From positions 545,059 through 609,058 of the forward strand of contig JAIOXN010000001.1 in the NCBI GenBank assembly GCA_021741585.1: a stretch of DNA of 64,000 nt, written 5' to 3'. The notes beneath the pieces were generated by a model, which worked only from the letters and a program-made list of their open reading frames with translations, had not been told where the DNA came from and made no database searches. This DNA comes from Aquiluna sp. GTDB lineage: Bacteria; Actinomycetota; Actinomycetes; Actinomycetales; Microbacteriaceae. Shown piece after piece: positions 51,170 through 59,798 of the stretch; position 1 is the stretch's first letter; each line of letters opens with the position of its first letter. The translations under genes were made by a program, and so were the position numbers.

Positions 51170-52909
51170 TTGAAGAAATTACTTGCACTCATTTCATCGT
51201 TCTTACTTGTCGCGGTGTTTGCAACACCGACTCATGGAGCTGGATCAAATTATTCGGTCTATCAGAAGACCCTTGCTGACTTTGGTTCAAGTGCAACATC
51301 ACTTTCGAGCCAGCAAAAAGCTCAGGTCAAAGCAGCCGTGGATGCAAACCCAAATGCCGAGAAATTTATTTGCACTGGGATTAGGTTTTACGACCAATCT
51401 ACAAGCGTGAATATCACCGTCCGCAAAAGAGCAAAGGCGGCTTGTGATTATGCAAAGCGGCTAAATCCAGCTCTGTCAACTTGGTATCAGAACAAGCCCA
51501 CCCAGGCAAGAAGCTATGCGGGGAAAGTGCTATTGACCGTTAAGACCATAGAGATACCAACCGAGTATGAAATTTCGCAGCTTGGTGAAAATCCGGAAGT
51601 TTGCAAGCTGAAGGAAAATAGTCGCATGAGGCAGCCTGGCATGCCGAACCCGGACTTCTCCGGTAGGGATGAAATTCAAGGCTTGTACAGCTCAAACGCA
51701 ACGGGCTTTCCGTTCTCTCCAACTTCCTTGCCTGTCCAAGGAGAAATTGAAGTTCAGATGGTCCTTGTGGACTGGGCGGATCTCCAAGGCAGTGCAAAGG
51801 AATATGCTTTTTATAAGACAAATGCTGATATGTTGTCAGATTTTTACTACATGGCATCAGAAGGAAAGCTAAAGGTCAAAGTCACATTGTCCCCAACTTG
51901 GCTTCGTATTCCGGGCTCGTACAAGGACCTGGCAATGACAGTTGAGGAGGAAGGTCAACGATTCACTGCCAGGCCCAAAAAGCAAGACCTCTACGATGCG
52001 GTTGTGGAGGCAAGTGACCCTGTAATTGATTATTCAAATGTGGATGTGGTCTTGCCAGCCTGGCCTCGCGGCAAGACGGTTTCCGAGCAAGGACCACACG
52101 AATTCAATTTTGACTGGAACGCAGCGATGTATACAGACGAGGGCACCATTTACAACATTGCAGGGGCTGGAGATTGGCACATAAATCACACTGAATACAG
52201 TGCTGGCCCTTGGCTGTATTACGTTCATGAGATGGGTCACATGATTGGTGTTCAGCACATTCCAAATGAAGATTTAGGTAATGATGCTCCAAGGTGGCTC
52301 AAGAACCCAATAGATGGATTTGACATTATGGGCAACCAAGATGGAGCTGTAAAGACTATTAGCTCTTGGCTTCGATGGTTGGCTGGATGGCTCGATGACG
52401 ACCAAGTTGTCTGTCTTACTGAAGAATCCATTTCGGATGAATACTTTAAATTACAACCGCTTAATGAAATAAGCGGTGCAGTAGAAGCTGTTGTTATCAA
52501 GTTGAGTGAGAGTGCGGCAGTGGTCGTGGAGTCTCGAAGGTTCGACAAAAGATACGATCGCAAAATTCCTCACTCGAGAGATGGATTGGTGGTCTATCTG
52601 GTGGATACAACCAAGGCCGCGGCTCAGGGCAGCATGTCTTTATTGAGCCCAAGGGACATCACAAAGTACGTTGAGGTCAAGCATTGGCGCAGTTCGCAAG
52701 AAATTGACGGTAATTTCTGTCAGGGAGATTCAGTCGATGTCTCTTGGCTTCATATCGAAGCTGCTGCAATTCAAGATGGAGGAGATTACGTCCGTATCTC
52801 TAGAAATGACACGTGGACTGACCCAGAACCCCCCGAAGCTGGATCTGCAGGAGTTGTGAACACGGTGAAGGCCAGTGACGGATGTGTCGTAGCAAATCCA
52901 TTCAACTAA
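51170..52909 (+). CDS. Secreted M6-like zinc metalloprotease, paralog 2
   Basis: 579 aa. Signal peptide (KKLLALISSFLLVAVFATPTHGA), then the same N-terminal domain as paralog 1 (~27-125; AVDANPNAEKFICTGIRF, RAKAACDYAKRLNPALST). The catalytic domain has a full HExxHxxGxxH zinc site: His 353, Glu 354, His 357, Gly 360, His 363, and a Met-turn DIMGNQ about 30 residues later. It is therefore probably active. The C-terminal ~120 residues are a beta-rich domain with two Cys near the end. TTG start supported by promoter spacing shared with paralog 1. tRNA-Thr follows on the opposite strand. Confidence 0.82.
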   Translation: MKKLLALISSFLLVAVFATPTHGAGSNYSVYQKTLADFGSSATSLSSQQKAQVKAAVDANPNAEKFICTGIRFYDQSTSVNITVRKRAKAACDYAKRLNPALSTWYQNKPTQARSYAGKVLLTVKTIEIPTEYEISQLGENPEVCKLKENSRMRQPGMPNPDFSGRDEIQGLYSSNATGFPFSPTSLPVQGEIEVQMVLVDWADLQGSAKEYAFYKTNADMLSDFYYMASEGKLKVKVTLSPTWLRIPGSYKDLAMTVEEEGQRFTARPKKQDLYDAVVEASDPVIDYSNVDVVLPAWPRGKTVSEQGPHEFNFDWNAAMYTDEGTIYNIAGAGDWHINHTEYSAGPWLYYVHEMGHMIGVQHIPNEDLGNDAPRWLKNPIDGFDIMGNQDGAVKTISSWLRWLAGWLDDDQVVCLTEESISDEYFKLQPLNEISGAVEAVVIKLSESAAVVVESRRFDKRYDRKIPHSRDGLVVYLVDTTKAAAQGSMSLLSPRDITKYVEVKHWRSSQEIDGNFCQGDSVDVSWLHIEAAAIQDGGDYVRISRNDTWTDPEPPEAGSAGVVNTVKASDGCVVANPFN

Positions 52910-52917
52910 GCTCTTGG

Positions 52918-52990
52918 AGCCACCTAGCAGAATCGAACTGCTGACCTGCTCTTTACGAGGGAGCTGCTCTACCAACTGAGCTAAGGTGGC
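52918..52990 (-). tRNA. tRNA-Thr (anticodon CGT)
   Basis: 73 nt, no encoded CCA. Acceptor GCCACCT/AGGTGGC pairs fully; the D arm is GCTC..GAGC; the T arm is AGCAG TTCGATT CTGCT; the anticodon loop CTCGTAA gives CGT. The last anticodon-stem pair is C-A, a mismatch next to the loop. Confidence 0.92.
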
Positions 52991-53024
52991 GTGCAATCGC
53001 ACGATGAATACTTTAGCCCAAAAG

Positions 53025-53050
53025 AAAACCGGCACCTAGATGCCGGTTTT
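53025..53050. terminator. Bidirectional terminator
   Basis: AAAACCGGCA (53025-53034) and TGCCGGTTTT (53041-53050) with a 6-nt loop. On the minus strand it ends the transcript of the DUF2236 gene. Confidence 0.85.
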
Positions 53051-53145
53051 CCCAAAGGAGGCCCAAGTCCTAAAACTTGGTATTCAGAGTGATTTGTTTG
53101 CAGACAAAAACAATGAATATCATTGTCAACTGACCGTACAAAAAA

Positions 53146-54045
53146 CTATTCCCCAAGTGCTCTTTGTATTCGCTTTCTAGCTTCGTCTTCGATGGGTGAC
53201 TCAGGTCCGATAGCCAATCTCATAAATCTGAGCAGGTTAGTTGTCACCGGGCGCAATATCCACAACGGGTAAGAGCGCAATCCAATTCGTTCTTGATAAC
53301 TCTTGGGCAGTGACGCTAACGCTGAATGAAAAAGAAGCGCGTAGACCGGTTTTGCCAAAGCCGGCAACGGTGCATTTTTGATCCAACGGATAACTTCTTG
53401 AGTAGTTTTGGTGACCGTGATATCTGATTCAAATTTTTCGAGGGTATGCAACAATTCTGCTTCGCTCATGGGTGCCTCATCGAGGCCAAGAGGCGCCACG
53501 GATTTGGACCAGAGCTTGACATATGAATCTGCACCACCGGGGATTGGTTTCTTTGAATAGTTCTGATGCGACCTCAAAAAGCTATCCATGAATGCGACAT
53601 GGACCCATAGCAAAAGGTCCGGATCTGCGGCTCTATACGGCAATTGCTCACCCTTGGATGTTTCATAAACACCGCTAACTCTGGTGTGCATGCGATTGAC
53701 TCGTTTCGCTTCCTGCGCCACGGCCGTGATCGAGCCAAAGGTTGTCACGGTCAGCCAGCGGATAGTGCCGGAGAGCCGCCCCAACGGGTCTTGTTCATAT
53801 CTAGAGTGTTGAGCTACACCGGTTAGCGATCCTGGATGAAGAGCTTGCATCAGCAGAGCTCTCACTCCCCCAACTAATGTCGCGAAATCTGCATGGACTA
53901 TCCATGGCGCATCCTCAGGCATGAAATAACCAAGCTCATCGCCTTCGGCGACGACCTTCAACCACGGAGGCGTTCCGTCTGCCGCACCAGAGAGTAACCG
54001 GCGAAATCTTTTGGAAAGATTCTCCTGTAGCGCGTTGTTCGGCAA
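53146..54045 (-). CDS. Oxygenase MpaB/DUF2236 family protein
   Basis: 299 aa, all-helical DUF2236 (rubber oxygenase / MpaB-like, heme-binding) protein. Characteristic segments: ADFATLVGGVRALLMQALHPGSLTGVAQHS, RLSGTIRWLTVTTFG, and MHTRVSGV, with candidate heme-ligand His residues. The substrate is unknown. Start TTG 54045 has AGGGA 5 bp upstream. Confidence 0.85.
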   Translation of the reverse strand: MPNNALQENLSKRFRRLLSGAADGTPPWLKVVAEGDELGYFMPEDAPWIVHADFATLVGGVRALLMQALHPGSLTGVAQHSRYEQDPLGRLSGTIRWLTVTTFGSITAVAQEAKRVNRMHTRVSGVYETSKGEQLPYRAADPDLLLWVHVAFMDSFLRSHQNYSKKPIPGGADSYVKLWSKSVAPLGLDEAPMSEAELLHTLEKFESDITVTKTTQEVIRWIKNAPLPALAKPVYALLFHSALASLPKSYQERIGLRSYPLWILRPVTTNLLRFMRLAIGPESPIEDEARKRIQRALGE

Positions 54046-54087
54046 TTGTGTCCCTAACCTAGAAATAAACCCGAGAAGGAAGCAACC

Positions 54088-54456
54088 ATGACAGAGGCAG
54101 AACTAATCCAAGAGTTTCAAAAAAATCGACTACACATCATTCTTGCCCAATTAGCACCGACTGCGCTCCTTGGGTTCGCCGCTATTGCCACTCCAGCGAT
54201 TGCTGAATCATCAAGTCTCATCGTTGGTGCATTCATATTTATTTTGCTTGCCTCTGGCATCCTGGGAGCCCTAGCTGAATACAGTGCTGCGAGTCAGGCA
54301 CAAGCGGTAATTGACGATCTCAAGACACTGCCCGGAAGCTCTTCACTTCGAGACCGCATCATCAGCTTTCGCCCATATCTTGAGATTGTGAAGTTTGTTA
54401 CCCCAGCGATCTTTGTTGTCATCTTCATCGCATTATTAGTTGAACTTCTGGGATAG
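54088..54456 (+). CDS. Small membrane protein of unknown function
   Basis: 122 aa with three hydrophobic segments (HIILAQLAPTALLGFAAIAT; SSLIVGAFIFILLASGILGAL; FVTPAIFVVIFIALLVELL) and a soluble loop between the last two. No family recognised. The ATG has GAAGG upstream. A single gene, followed by a bidirectional terminator. Confidence 0.65.
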   Translation: MTEAELIQEFQKNRLHIILAQLAPTALLGFAAIATPAIAESSSLIVGAFIFILLASGILGALAEYSAASQAQAVIDDLKTLPGSSSLRDRIISFRPYLEIVKFVTPAIFVVIFIALLVELLG

Positions 54457-54467
54457 AAGTTAAATAA

Positions 54468-54500
54468 AAATAACCCTCGCCAGTGCGGCGAGGGTTATTT
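54468..54500. terminator. Bidirectional terminator
   Basis: AAATAACCCTCGCC (54468-54481) and GGCGAGGGTTATTT (54487-54500) form a 14-bp stem with a 5-nt loop between convergent genes. Confidence 0.92.
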
Positions 54501-54510
54501 CTAATTCTTG

Positions 54511-56163
54511 CTAGTGGCTAACGGCCTTACCGATATCCGCTCCGGTTAGTGAGCGAACTTCAAGCTCAGCGTATTTTGCGTAATTTTTTTCGTTGGAGGT
54601 CTTGGTTCCCAGCCATCCCATGAAGAATCCAAATGGAATTGAGATTAGACCTGGGTTTGAAAGTGGGAACCAGTTGAAGATGATTCCGGTGTCGCTAGGA
54701 ATCAAACTGGTAGCCCCTCCGGACACCACAGGAGAGAAGGCCAGCAGTCCAACAGCGGCAATCAAGCCGCCGTAGATTGCCCATACTGCACCCCTGGTGT
54801 TGAACTCTTTCCAGAACAACGACATCAGTACCGCTGGCAGATTCGCGGAAGCTGCAATAGCGAAGGCCAAAGCAACCAAGAACGCAACGTTCAGGCCTTG
54901 AGCAAGGATCGCCAAAGCAATTGAGAATCCGCCAATAATGAACGCGGCAATTCTTGCCACTCGCACTTCTTGCTCAGGGGTTGCAGTTCCCTTCTTAATC
55001 ACGTTTGCATACAAATCGTGTGCAAGCGAAGAGGATGATGCGAGGGTTAGACCCGCGACCACAGCCAGGATTGTCGCAAACGCAATAGCCCCGATGATCG
55101 CTAGCATTACGGCACCGCCAACAGAGCCAGCCCCGCCACCAAGATGCTCAGCGAGCATAGGTGCGGCAACGTTTCCTGCCTTGTCCTTGGCGAGAATTGC
55201 ATCTGCTCCAACCAGTGCCGCTGCACCAAAGCCCAAGGCGATGGTCATTAGGTAGAAAGCACCAATGTTGCCGATGGCCCAGTTAACGCTCTTGCGCGCA
55301 GCCTTAGAGGTTGGCACCGTGTAGAAACGAATCAGGATGTGTGGCAAACCTGCGGTTCCAAGCACCAAAGCCAGTGCTAGTGAAATTAGATCCAACTTCG
55401 ACATGAGAGATGCGAACTGATCAATTTGACCAGTGGCCGCATCAATTATGTCTTTACCGAACTTCTGGCCTGGTTGCAGGAAGTCTGGGTTTCCACTTGC
55501 CGCCTGCGCTGAACCAAGTAGTTCTGAAATGTTGAAGTTGAACTGCCAGAGAACCATAATGGTCATCAATGCTGCCCCAGTCATCAACAAGAACGCCTTG
55601 ATGATCTGAACATATGTTGTGCCGCGCATTCCGCCGACAGTCACATAAATAATCATCAAGACACCAACGCCAACAATTACCCAGTTCTTGGCGGTTGAAT
55701 CAGTGAAGCCCAAAAGCAATGCAACCAGCGCACCTGCGCCAACCATTTGTGCCAAGAGGTAGAAAACAGAGACAACGACAGTTGAGGCCGCGGCCGCAGT
55801 TCTAACCGGACGCTGTTTCATTCTGAATGCAAGAACATCACCCATGGTGAATCTTCCAGAATTGCGAAGTGGCTCCGCAATCAATAGAAGCGCAACAAGC
55901 CAGGCGACCAAGAAGCCGATGGAATATAGGAATCCGTCGTAGCCAAATAGTGCGATGGTTCCAGCAATTCCCAAAAATGATGCAGCGGACATGTAGTCAC
56001 CGGCAATTGCTAAGCCGTTTTGGAACCCAGAGAATCCACCGCCGCCGTTATAGAAATCGGTGGCTTGCTTGTTTTGTCTTGATGCCCAGAACACAACACC
56101 GAGGGTCACAATAACAAAGGCGATGAAGAGGCTGCTTGAAAGGGTTGTGTGGTCAATCGTCAT
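54511..56163 (-). CDS. actP: Cation/acetate symporter
   Basis: 550 aa sodium:solute symporter with 13 membrane segments. ActP-type features: NGLAIAGDYMSAASFLGIAGTIALFGYDG near the start and the long SSSLAHDLYANVIKKG segment. It imports acetate and other short monocarboxylates. It overlaps the DUF485 gene by 4 bp, the usual actP partner. Confidence 0.92.
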   Translation of the reverse strand: MTIDHTTLSSSLFIAFVIVTLGVVFWASRQNKQATDFYNGGGGFSGFQNGLAIAGDYMSAASFLGIAGTIALFGYDGFLYSIGFLVAWLVALLLIAEPLRNSGRFTMGDVLAFRMKQRPVRTAAAASTVVVSVFYLLAQMVGAGALVALLLGFTDSTAKNWVIVGVGVLMIIYVTVGGMRGTTYVQIIKAFLLMTGAALMTIMVLWQFNFNISELLGSAQAASGNPDFLQPGQKFGKDIIDAATGQIDQFASLMSKLDLISLALALVLGTAGLPHILIRFYTVPTSKAARKSVNWAIGNIGAFYLMTIALGFGAAALVGADAILAKDKAGNVAAPMLAEHLGGGAGSVGGAVMLAIIGAIAFATILAVVAGLTLASSSSLAHDLYANVIKKGTATPEQEVRVARIAAFIIGGFSIALAILAQGLNVAFLVALAFAIAASANLPAVLMSLFWKEFNTRGAVWAIYGGLIAAVGLLAFSPVVSGGATSLIPSDTGIIFNWFPLSNPGLISIPFGFFMGWLGTKTSNEKNYAKYAELEVRSLTGADIGKAVSH

Positions 56164-56483
56164 TTTCCAAGCCTCCCGTCAACAACTTCACGAATTTCAT
56201 CGGATGCCTTATCTAGCACCTTTGAGGAATGGCGCTCGTAAAGCCACATGATCAAAAACGTGGTCACGAACTGGAGCAGTCCCAATATGAACGCAATGTT
56301 GACATTGCCAATCACCTTGATTGAGACAAAATCACGAGCAAAAGCCGTGAGCAGGATGTACAGGAAGTACCAACTCAAAAAGCCGATTGTCAGAGGAAAC
56401 GCAAATCCCCTGAAGCTTTTTCGCAAGTTAGAAAATTCGGCGCTGTTTTGTGTTTCTTCCCAAACGCCAGGATTTTGAGACAT
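56160..56483 (-). CDS. DUF485 membrane protein, actP partner
   Basis: 107 aa with two membrane segments and a soluble N-terminus, DUF485 (YjcH-like). The NLRKSFRGFAFPLTIGFLSWYFLYILLTAFA segment is typical. It is translated just before actP. The start ATG has AAAGGAG upstream. Role as accessory subunit is inferred from conserved linkage. Confidence 0.9.
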   Translation of the reverse strand: MSQNPGVWEETQNSAEFSNLRKSFRGFAFPLTIGFLSWYFLYILLTAFARDFVSIKVIGNVNIAFILGLLQFVTTFLIMWLYERHSSKVLDKASDEIREVVDGRLGK

Positions 56484-56569
56484 TGAACTCCTTTGTTCAA
56501 ACCCCCGGGCGTCGTTGCCCGAGAGCGATTTAGCATTTGCACTCTACCGAAAAAAGTGAAGCTCGATAG

Positions 56570-58045
56570 CTAGGAGCAGGTTAATTCCCCAAGGCCGAGA
56601 TTCTCTCCTCGAAGATAGCTTTCAACCAACGCATCAACACAAGAATTTGAACCGTAGGCAGTATGACCCTCTCCGTTGAAAGTTAGCAATTTCGCCCCGT
56701 TAAGTATTTGAGAAAGCGACACAGCTTCTGAATACGGAGTTGCCGGATCGTTGGTGGTCCCTATAACCAGGGGTCCGTATCCAAGATCTATTGAGAAATC
56801 TAGGGGGATGGTCCCCTTGGCCTCCGGCCAGCCTAGACAACCGAGATTTGGATACTGAAAATACTTGCCGAAGACGGCGCTCTCCTCAGCTAGCTGGAGC
56901 CTAAGAGTGATTGCTTCAGCATCACTCACTCGGCTGTCAGCACAGCTAATTGCCGAGTTCGCTTCATTTATGTTGCTCAGATAGCGATCGGCATTAGTAT
57001 CCCGGTCGTTATAAAAATCTGCCAATAGCAACATAGTGCTGCCATTTCCGCCAAAGCTCTCGGCAAACGCCTGAGTCAAATAAATCCAGGATTCCTTGGA
57101 ATATAAAGCCGCGATGATTCCAGATATAGCTGCCGAAAGCCCAAGCTCCCGATCGAAATCGGTAGGAAGGGTTTTACTCTCTCTAGCTGCCAGAAAGCCT
57201 GCAATCTGACTAATGCCGTCATCAACATTTCCCTTGAAAGGGCAAACGGCTTGGTTTAGGCAATCAGCCAAGTAGTTCCGCAAAGCATTATCGAATCCAC
57301 CAACCTGTGCCACGAGGGTTTCGCCTGGGGTCAGAGTTGGGTCAACTGCGCCATCAAGCACCATTTTTCCAACATTCTGTGGGAACAAAGCAGCATAATT
57401 TGCGCCCAATTCTGTTCCATAGCTAAACCCCAAGTAGTCCAGTTTTGGCATTGCAAGCAGAACTCGGAACATTTCCAAATCCCGCGCGGTTTGTTGCGTG
57501 TTGAAATACGAAGTATCAAAACCCACCTCTTGGCAGCTAGCTGCAAAATCCTCGAGCACCTTGATAGACCAAGCAATGTCCTCATCGCTTCCAAATGGGT
57601 ATGGGGACTGACCGTAGTAGACCTCGTCCTTGAGTGCAATATCGGGGCAAGTGACTCCATCAGAGTTCTCTACTCCCCTTGGGTCAAAACCGATCAGTTG
57701 AAAATTTTCTCTAAGTGCGTTGGAGCCAATTGATTCGTAACCGTCTCGCAGCCAATTAAATCCAGACGAGCCCGGACCGCCTGGATTCACCAGAAGAGGA
57801 GGCAGGTCGGATGTTCCGGCCTTGCGAATAAGTGCGAGCGAGATGAAGTCTTCCCCGGGGTCTAGCCAGTTGAGCGGCGCGGCAACAGTGGCGCACTCAA
57901 AAGATTCTTCACAGGCTGCCCACTTTATGGTTTGATTCAGCGGATCGAGCCCGTTCTGCAAGCTCTCAACTGCATCGGTGTCAGCCATGGGCGCGCAGCC
58001 AGTAAGAAGCAGTGCTCCAACTAGTGCAAAGACTCTAAGCTGCAA
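56570..58045 (-). CDS. Secreted alpha/beta hydrolase (tripeptidyl aminopeptidase type)
   Basis: 491 aa lipoprotein (lipobox LLTGC). Alpha/beta hydrolase with oxyanion region NPGGPGSSGFNWL, nucleophile Ser in GFSYGTELGANY, and C-terminal catalytic Asp and His in VIGTTNDPATP and NGEGHTAYG; a TAP-like C-terminal domain is present. Relatives of the SlpD/TAP type remove N-terminal tripeptides outside the cell. TTG 58045 with GGGGGAG upstream; overlaps holB by 11 bp. Confidence 0.88.
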   Translation of the reverse strand: MQLRVFALVGALLLTGCAPMADTDAVESLQNGLDPLNQTIKWAACEESFECATVAAPLNWLDPGEDFISLALIRKAGTSDLPPLLVNPGGPGSSGFNWLRDGYESIGSNALRENFQLIGFDPRGVENSDGVTCPDIALKDEVYYGQSPYPFGSDEDIAWSIKVLEDFAASCQEVGFDTSYFNTQQTARDLEMFRVLLAMPKLDYLGFSYGTELGANYAALFPQNVGKMVLDGAVDPTLTPGETLVAQVGGFDNALRNYLADCLNQAVCPFKGNVDDGISQIAGFLAARESKTLPTDFDRELGLSAAISGIIAALYSKESWIYLTQAFAESFGGNGSTMLLLADFYNDRDTNADRYLSNINEANSAISCADSRVSDAEAITLRLQLAEESAVFGKYFQYPNLGCLGWPEAKGTIPLDFSIDLGYGPLVIGTTNDPATPYSEAVSLSQILNGAKLLTFNGEGHTAYGSNSCVDALVESYLRGENLGLGELTCS

Positions 58046-59192
58046 TGCTCCCCCGATTAATCAATTTTGTGCAGAGCGATTCAAGAACTAGCAAATCTCT
58101 CGAATTGGAGTTCAATCGAGCACGAGCAGTGGCTATGGAATCCAAAATTGAGATTGAAGATTCCAAGGTCGAATCCAGCGCTCTTGCCTGCAACTCAGCT
58201 GAAACATCTTGATTAATCAAGGCAGTGCCTGTGCCAAGTTGCAGGGACATTACATCTCTGAAAATAGATTCCATGTCGGTGAAAATGCGGTCGATTCCAT
58301 CCCGAAGTGCCCTGGTCTGGCGGCGCTTTTGGTTCTCTTCCATATCCTTGAAAAAGGTTCTAAGGTTTGGCGGAATTTTTTCATTCTCGTCAAGGCCATA
58401 CGCTTTTAGAAGTGCGGATTTCTCTGTTTGATCACGTTCCAAACCAATTGCCTCGGCATCTCTTTTGGCAACACCTAGTAGCTTTTCTGCAGTCACCATT
58501 GCATTGCTCAAGTTTCGAATACTCAGCACCAGGCGCAGAGTTTCTGACCTTCTAGCTCGCGCATCCGGGGAGAGCGCCAACCTCCTTGCCATGCCAACAT
58601 GATTCTGGGCCTGGATTGCTGCAGTCCTGGCCAAGTTGGGCTCTACTCCGTCTCGTTGAACCAGCAAAGTTGCAACCTCATCCACGCTTGGCAACCTTAG
58701 ATTCAACGATCTGGTTCTGGACCGAATTGTCGGTAACAAATCTGAGACCGATGGGGCGCAAAGAATCCAAATGGTGTTATCGGCAGGTTCTTCCAAGACT
58801 TTTAGCATCACATTGGACGTTCTCTCAACCATGCGGTCAGCATCCTCAATGATGATCACTCGGTACTTACCCATAGTGGTTCCCATTGAGGAGCGGCTTG
58901 CGACTTCACGAATCTCGTCGATGCTTATAACGACTCGGTCGGTTCTCAAAATTGTGACGTCTGGATGTGCTTCGGCTAGCACTAATTTGCACTGTTGGCA
59001 GGTTCCACAACCGCCATCGCTGCATTCCAGTGCTGCTGCAAAGGCTTTGGCCAGATTGGACCTTCCCGATCCCGCCGGTCCAGTGAATAACCAAGCATGG
59101 GCCACGCCAGATTCTTTTGATGAAACCGCCTGTTGCAGCTGCTCAATGGCTTCGGGTTGACCCAAAAGCTCATCCCAAATTCCGTGAATCAC
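58035..59192 (-). CDS. holB: DNA polymerase III subunit delta'
   Basis: 385 aa clamp-loader subunit. N-terminal AAA+ domain with P-loop GPAGSGRSN (Arg in place of Lys, common in delta') and the zinc-finger Cys cluster CSDGGCGTCQQC. The SRSSMGTTMGKYRVIIIEDADRM segment is typical. It overlaps tmk by 4 bp and the hydrolase gene by 11 bp. Confidence 0.93.
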   Translation of the reverse strand: MIHGIWDELLGQPEAIEQLQQAVSSKESGVAHAWLFTGPAGSGRSNLAKAFAAALECSDGGCGTCQQCKLVLAEAHPDVTILRTDRVVISIDEIREVASRSSMGTTMGKYRVIIIEDADRMVERTSNVMLKVLEEPADNTIWILCAPSVSDLLPTIRSRTRSLNLRLPSVDEVATLLVQRDGVEPNLARTAAIQAQNHVGMARRLALSPDARARRSETLRLVLSIRNLSNAMVTAEKLLGVAKRDAEAIGLERDQTEKSALLKAYGLDENEKIPPNLRTFFKDMEENQKRRQTRALRDGIDRIFTDMESIFRDVMSLQLGTGTALINQDVSAELQARALDSTLESSISILDSIATARARLNSNSRDLLVLESLCTKLINRGSIAA

Positions 59193-59797
59193 ACGATGCC
59201 CATCGAAGCTAACCGCTCCCGAATCACTGCTTGGATTTCGTCGATTTCCAGGGTTGCGTCAACTACCAAAAATCTCTCCTCGGTGGAGCGCTTGAGGTAT
59301 TCGGCACGTGCTCGCTCGAAGAAATCAACCTTCTCGCGCTCAAGGCGATCCGGCTCGGCACCAGTTTTTGATCTGCGCTCAACGGCCAAAGATGCATCCA
59401 GGTCCAGCAAAATGGTGAGGTCTGGAATCAGTCCATCGACTGCCCAAAGAGAGATATTTTTTACCTCTTCAACATCTAGATCGCGAGCGGCTCCTTGATA
59501 AGCCACTGATGAATCAAAATAGCGATCGGCCAATACCACCTTGCCCTCTTTGAGAGCTGGTCGGATTCTTGTAGCAACGTGGTGAGCTCGGTCGGCCGCA
59601 TAAAGCAAAGCTTCAGCTCTAGGAGACACCTCTCCCTTGCGATGCAAGAGGAGGTGTCTTATTTCTTGACCCAGTTCTGTTCCGCCGGGTTCTAAGGTTT
59701 TTACAACCTGAAAACCGCGCTCTTTGAAATAAGACTCTAAAAGGTTGAGTTGGGTTGATTTCCCAACTCCGTCGATTCCTTCAAAGGTTATGAACAC
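59189..59797 (-). CDS. tmk: Thymidylate kinase
   Basis: 202 aa. It phosphorylates dTMP to dTDP. P-loop FEGIDGVGKSTQ at the N-terminus, the DRY motif in LADRYFDSSVAYQG, and the lid region RRSKTGAEPDRLERE. Start chosen at GTG 59797, one base after the topA stop, since the protein then begins at the P-loop strand; a GTG at 59845 would add 16 basic residues and overlap topA by 47 bp. Confidence 0.93.
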   Translation of the reverse strand: MFITFEGIDGVGKSTQLNLLESYFKERGFQVVKTLEPGGTELGQEIRHLLLHRKGEVSPRAEALLYAADRAHHVATRIRPALKEGKVVLADRYFDSSVAYQGAARDLDVEEVKNISLWAVDGLIPDLTILLDLDASLAVERRSKTGAEPDRLEREKVDFFERARAEYLKRSTEERFLVVDATLEIDEIQAVIRERLASMGIV

Positions 59798-59798
59798 T

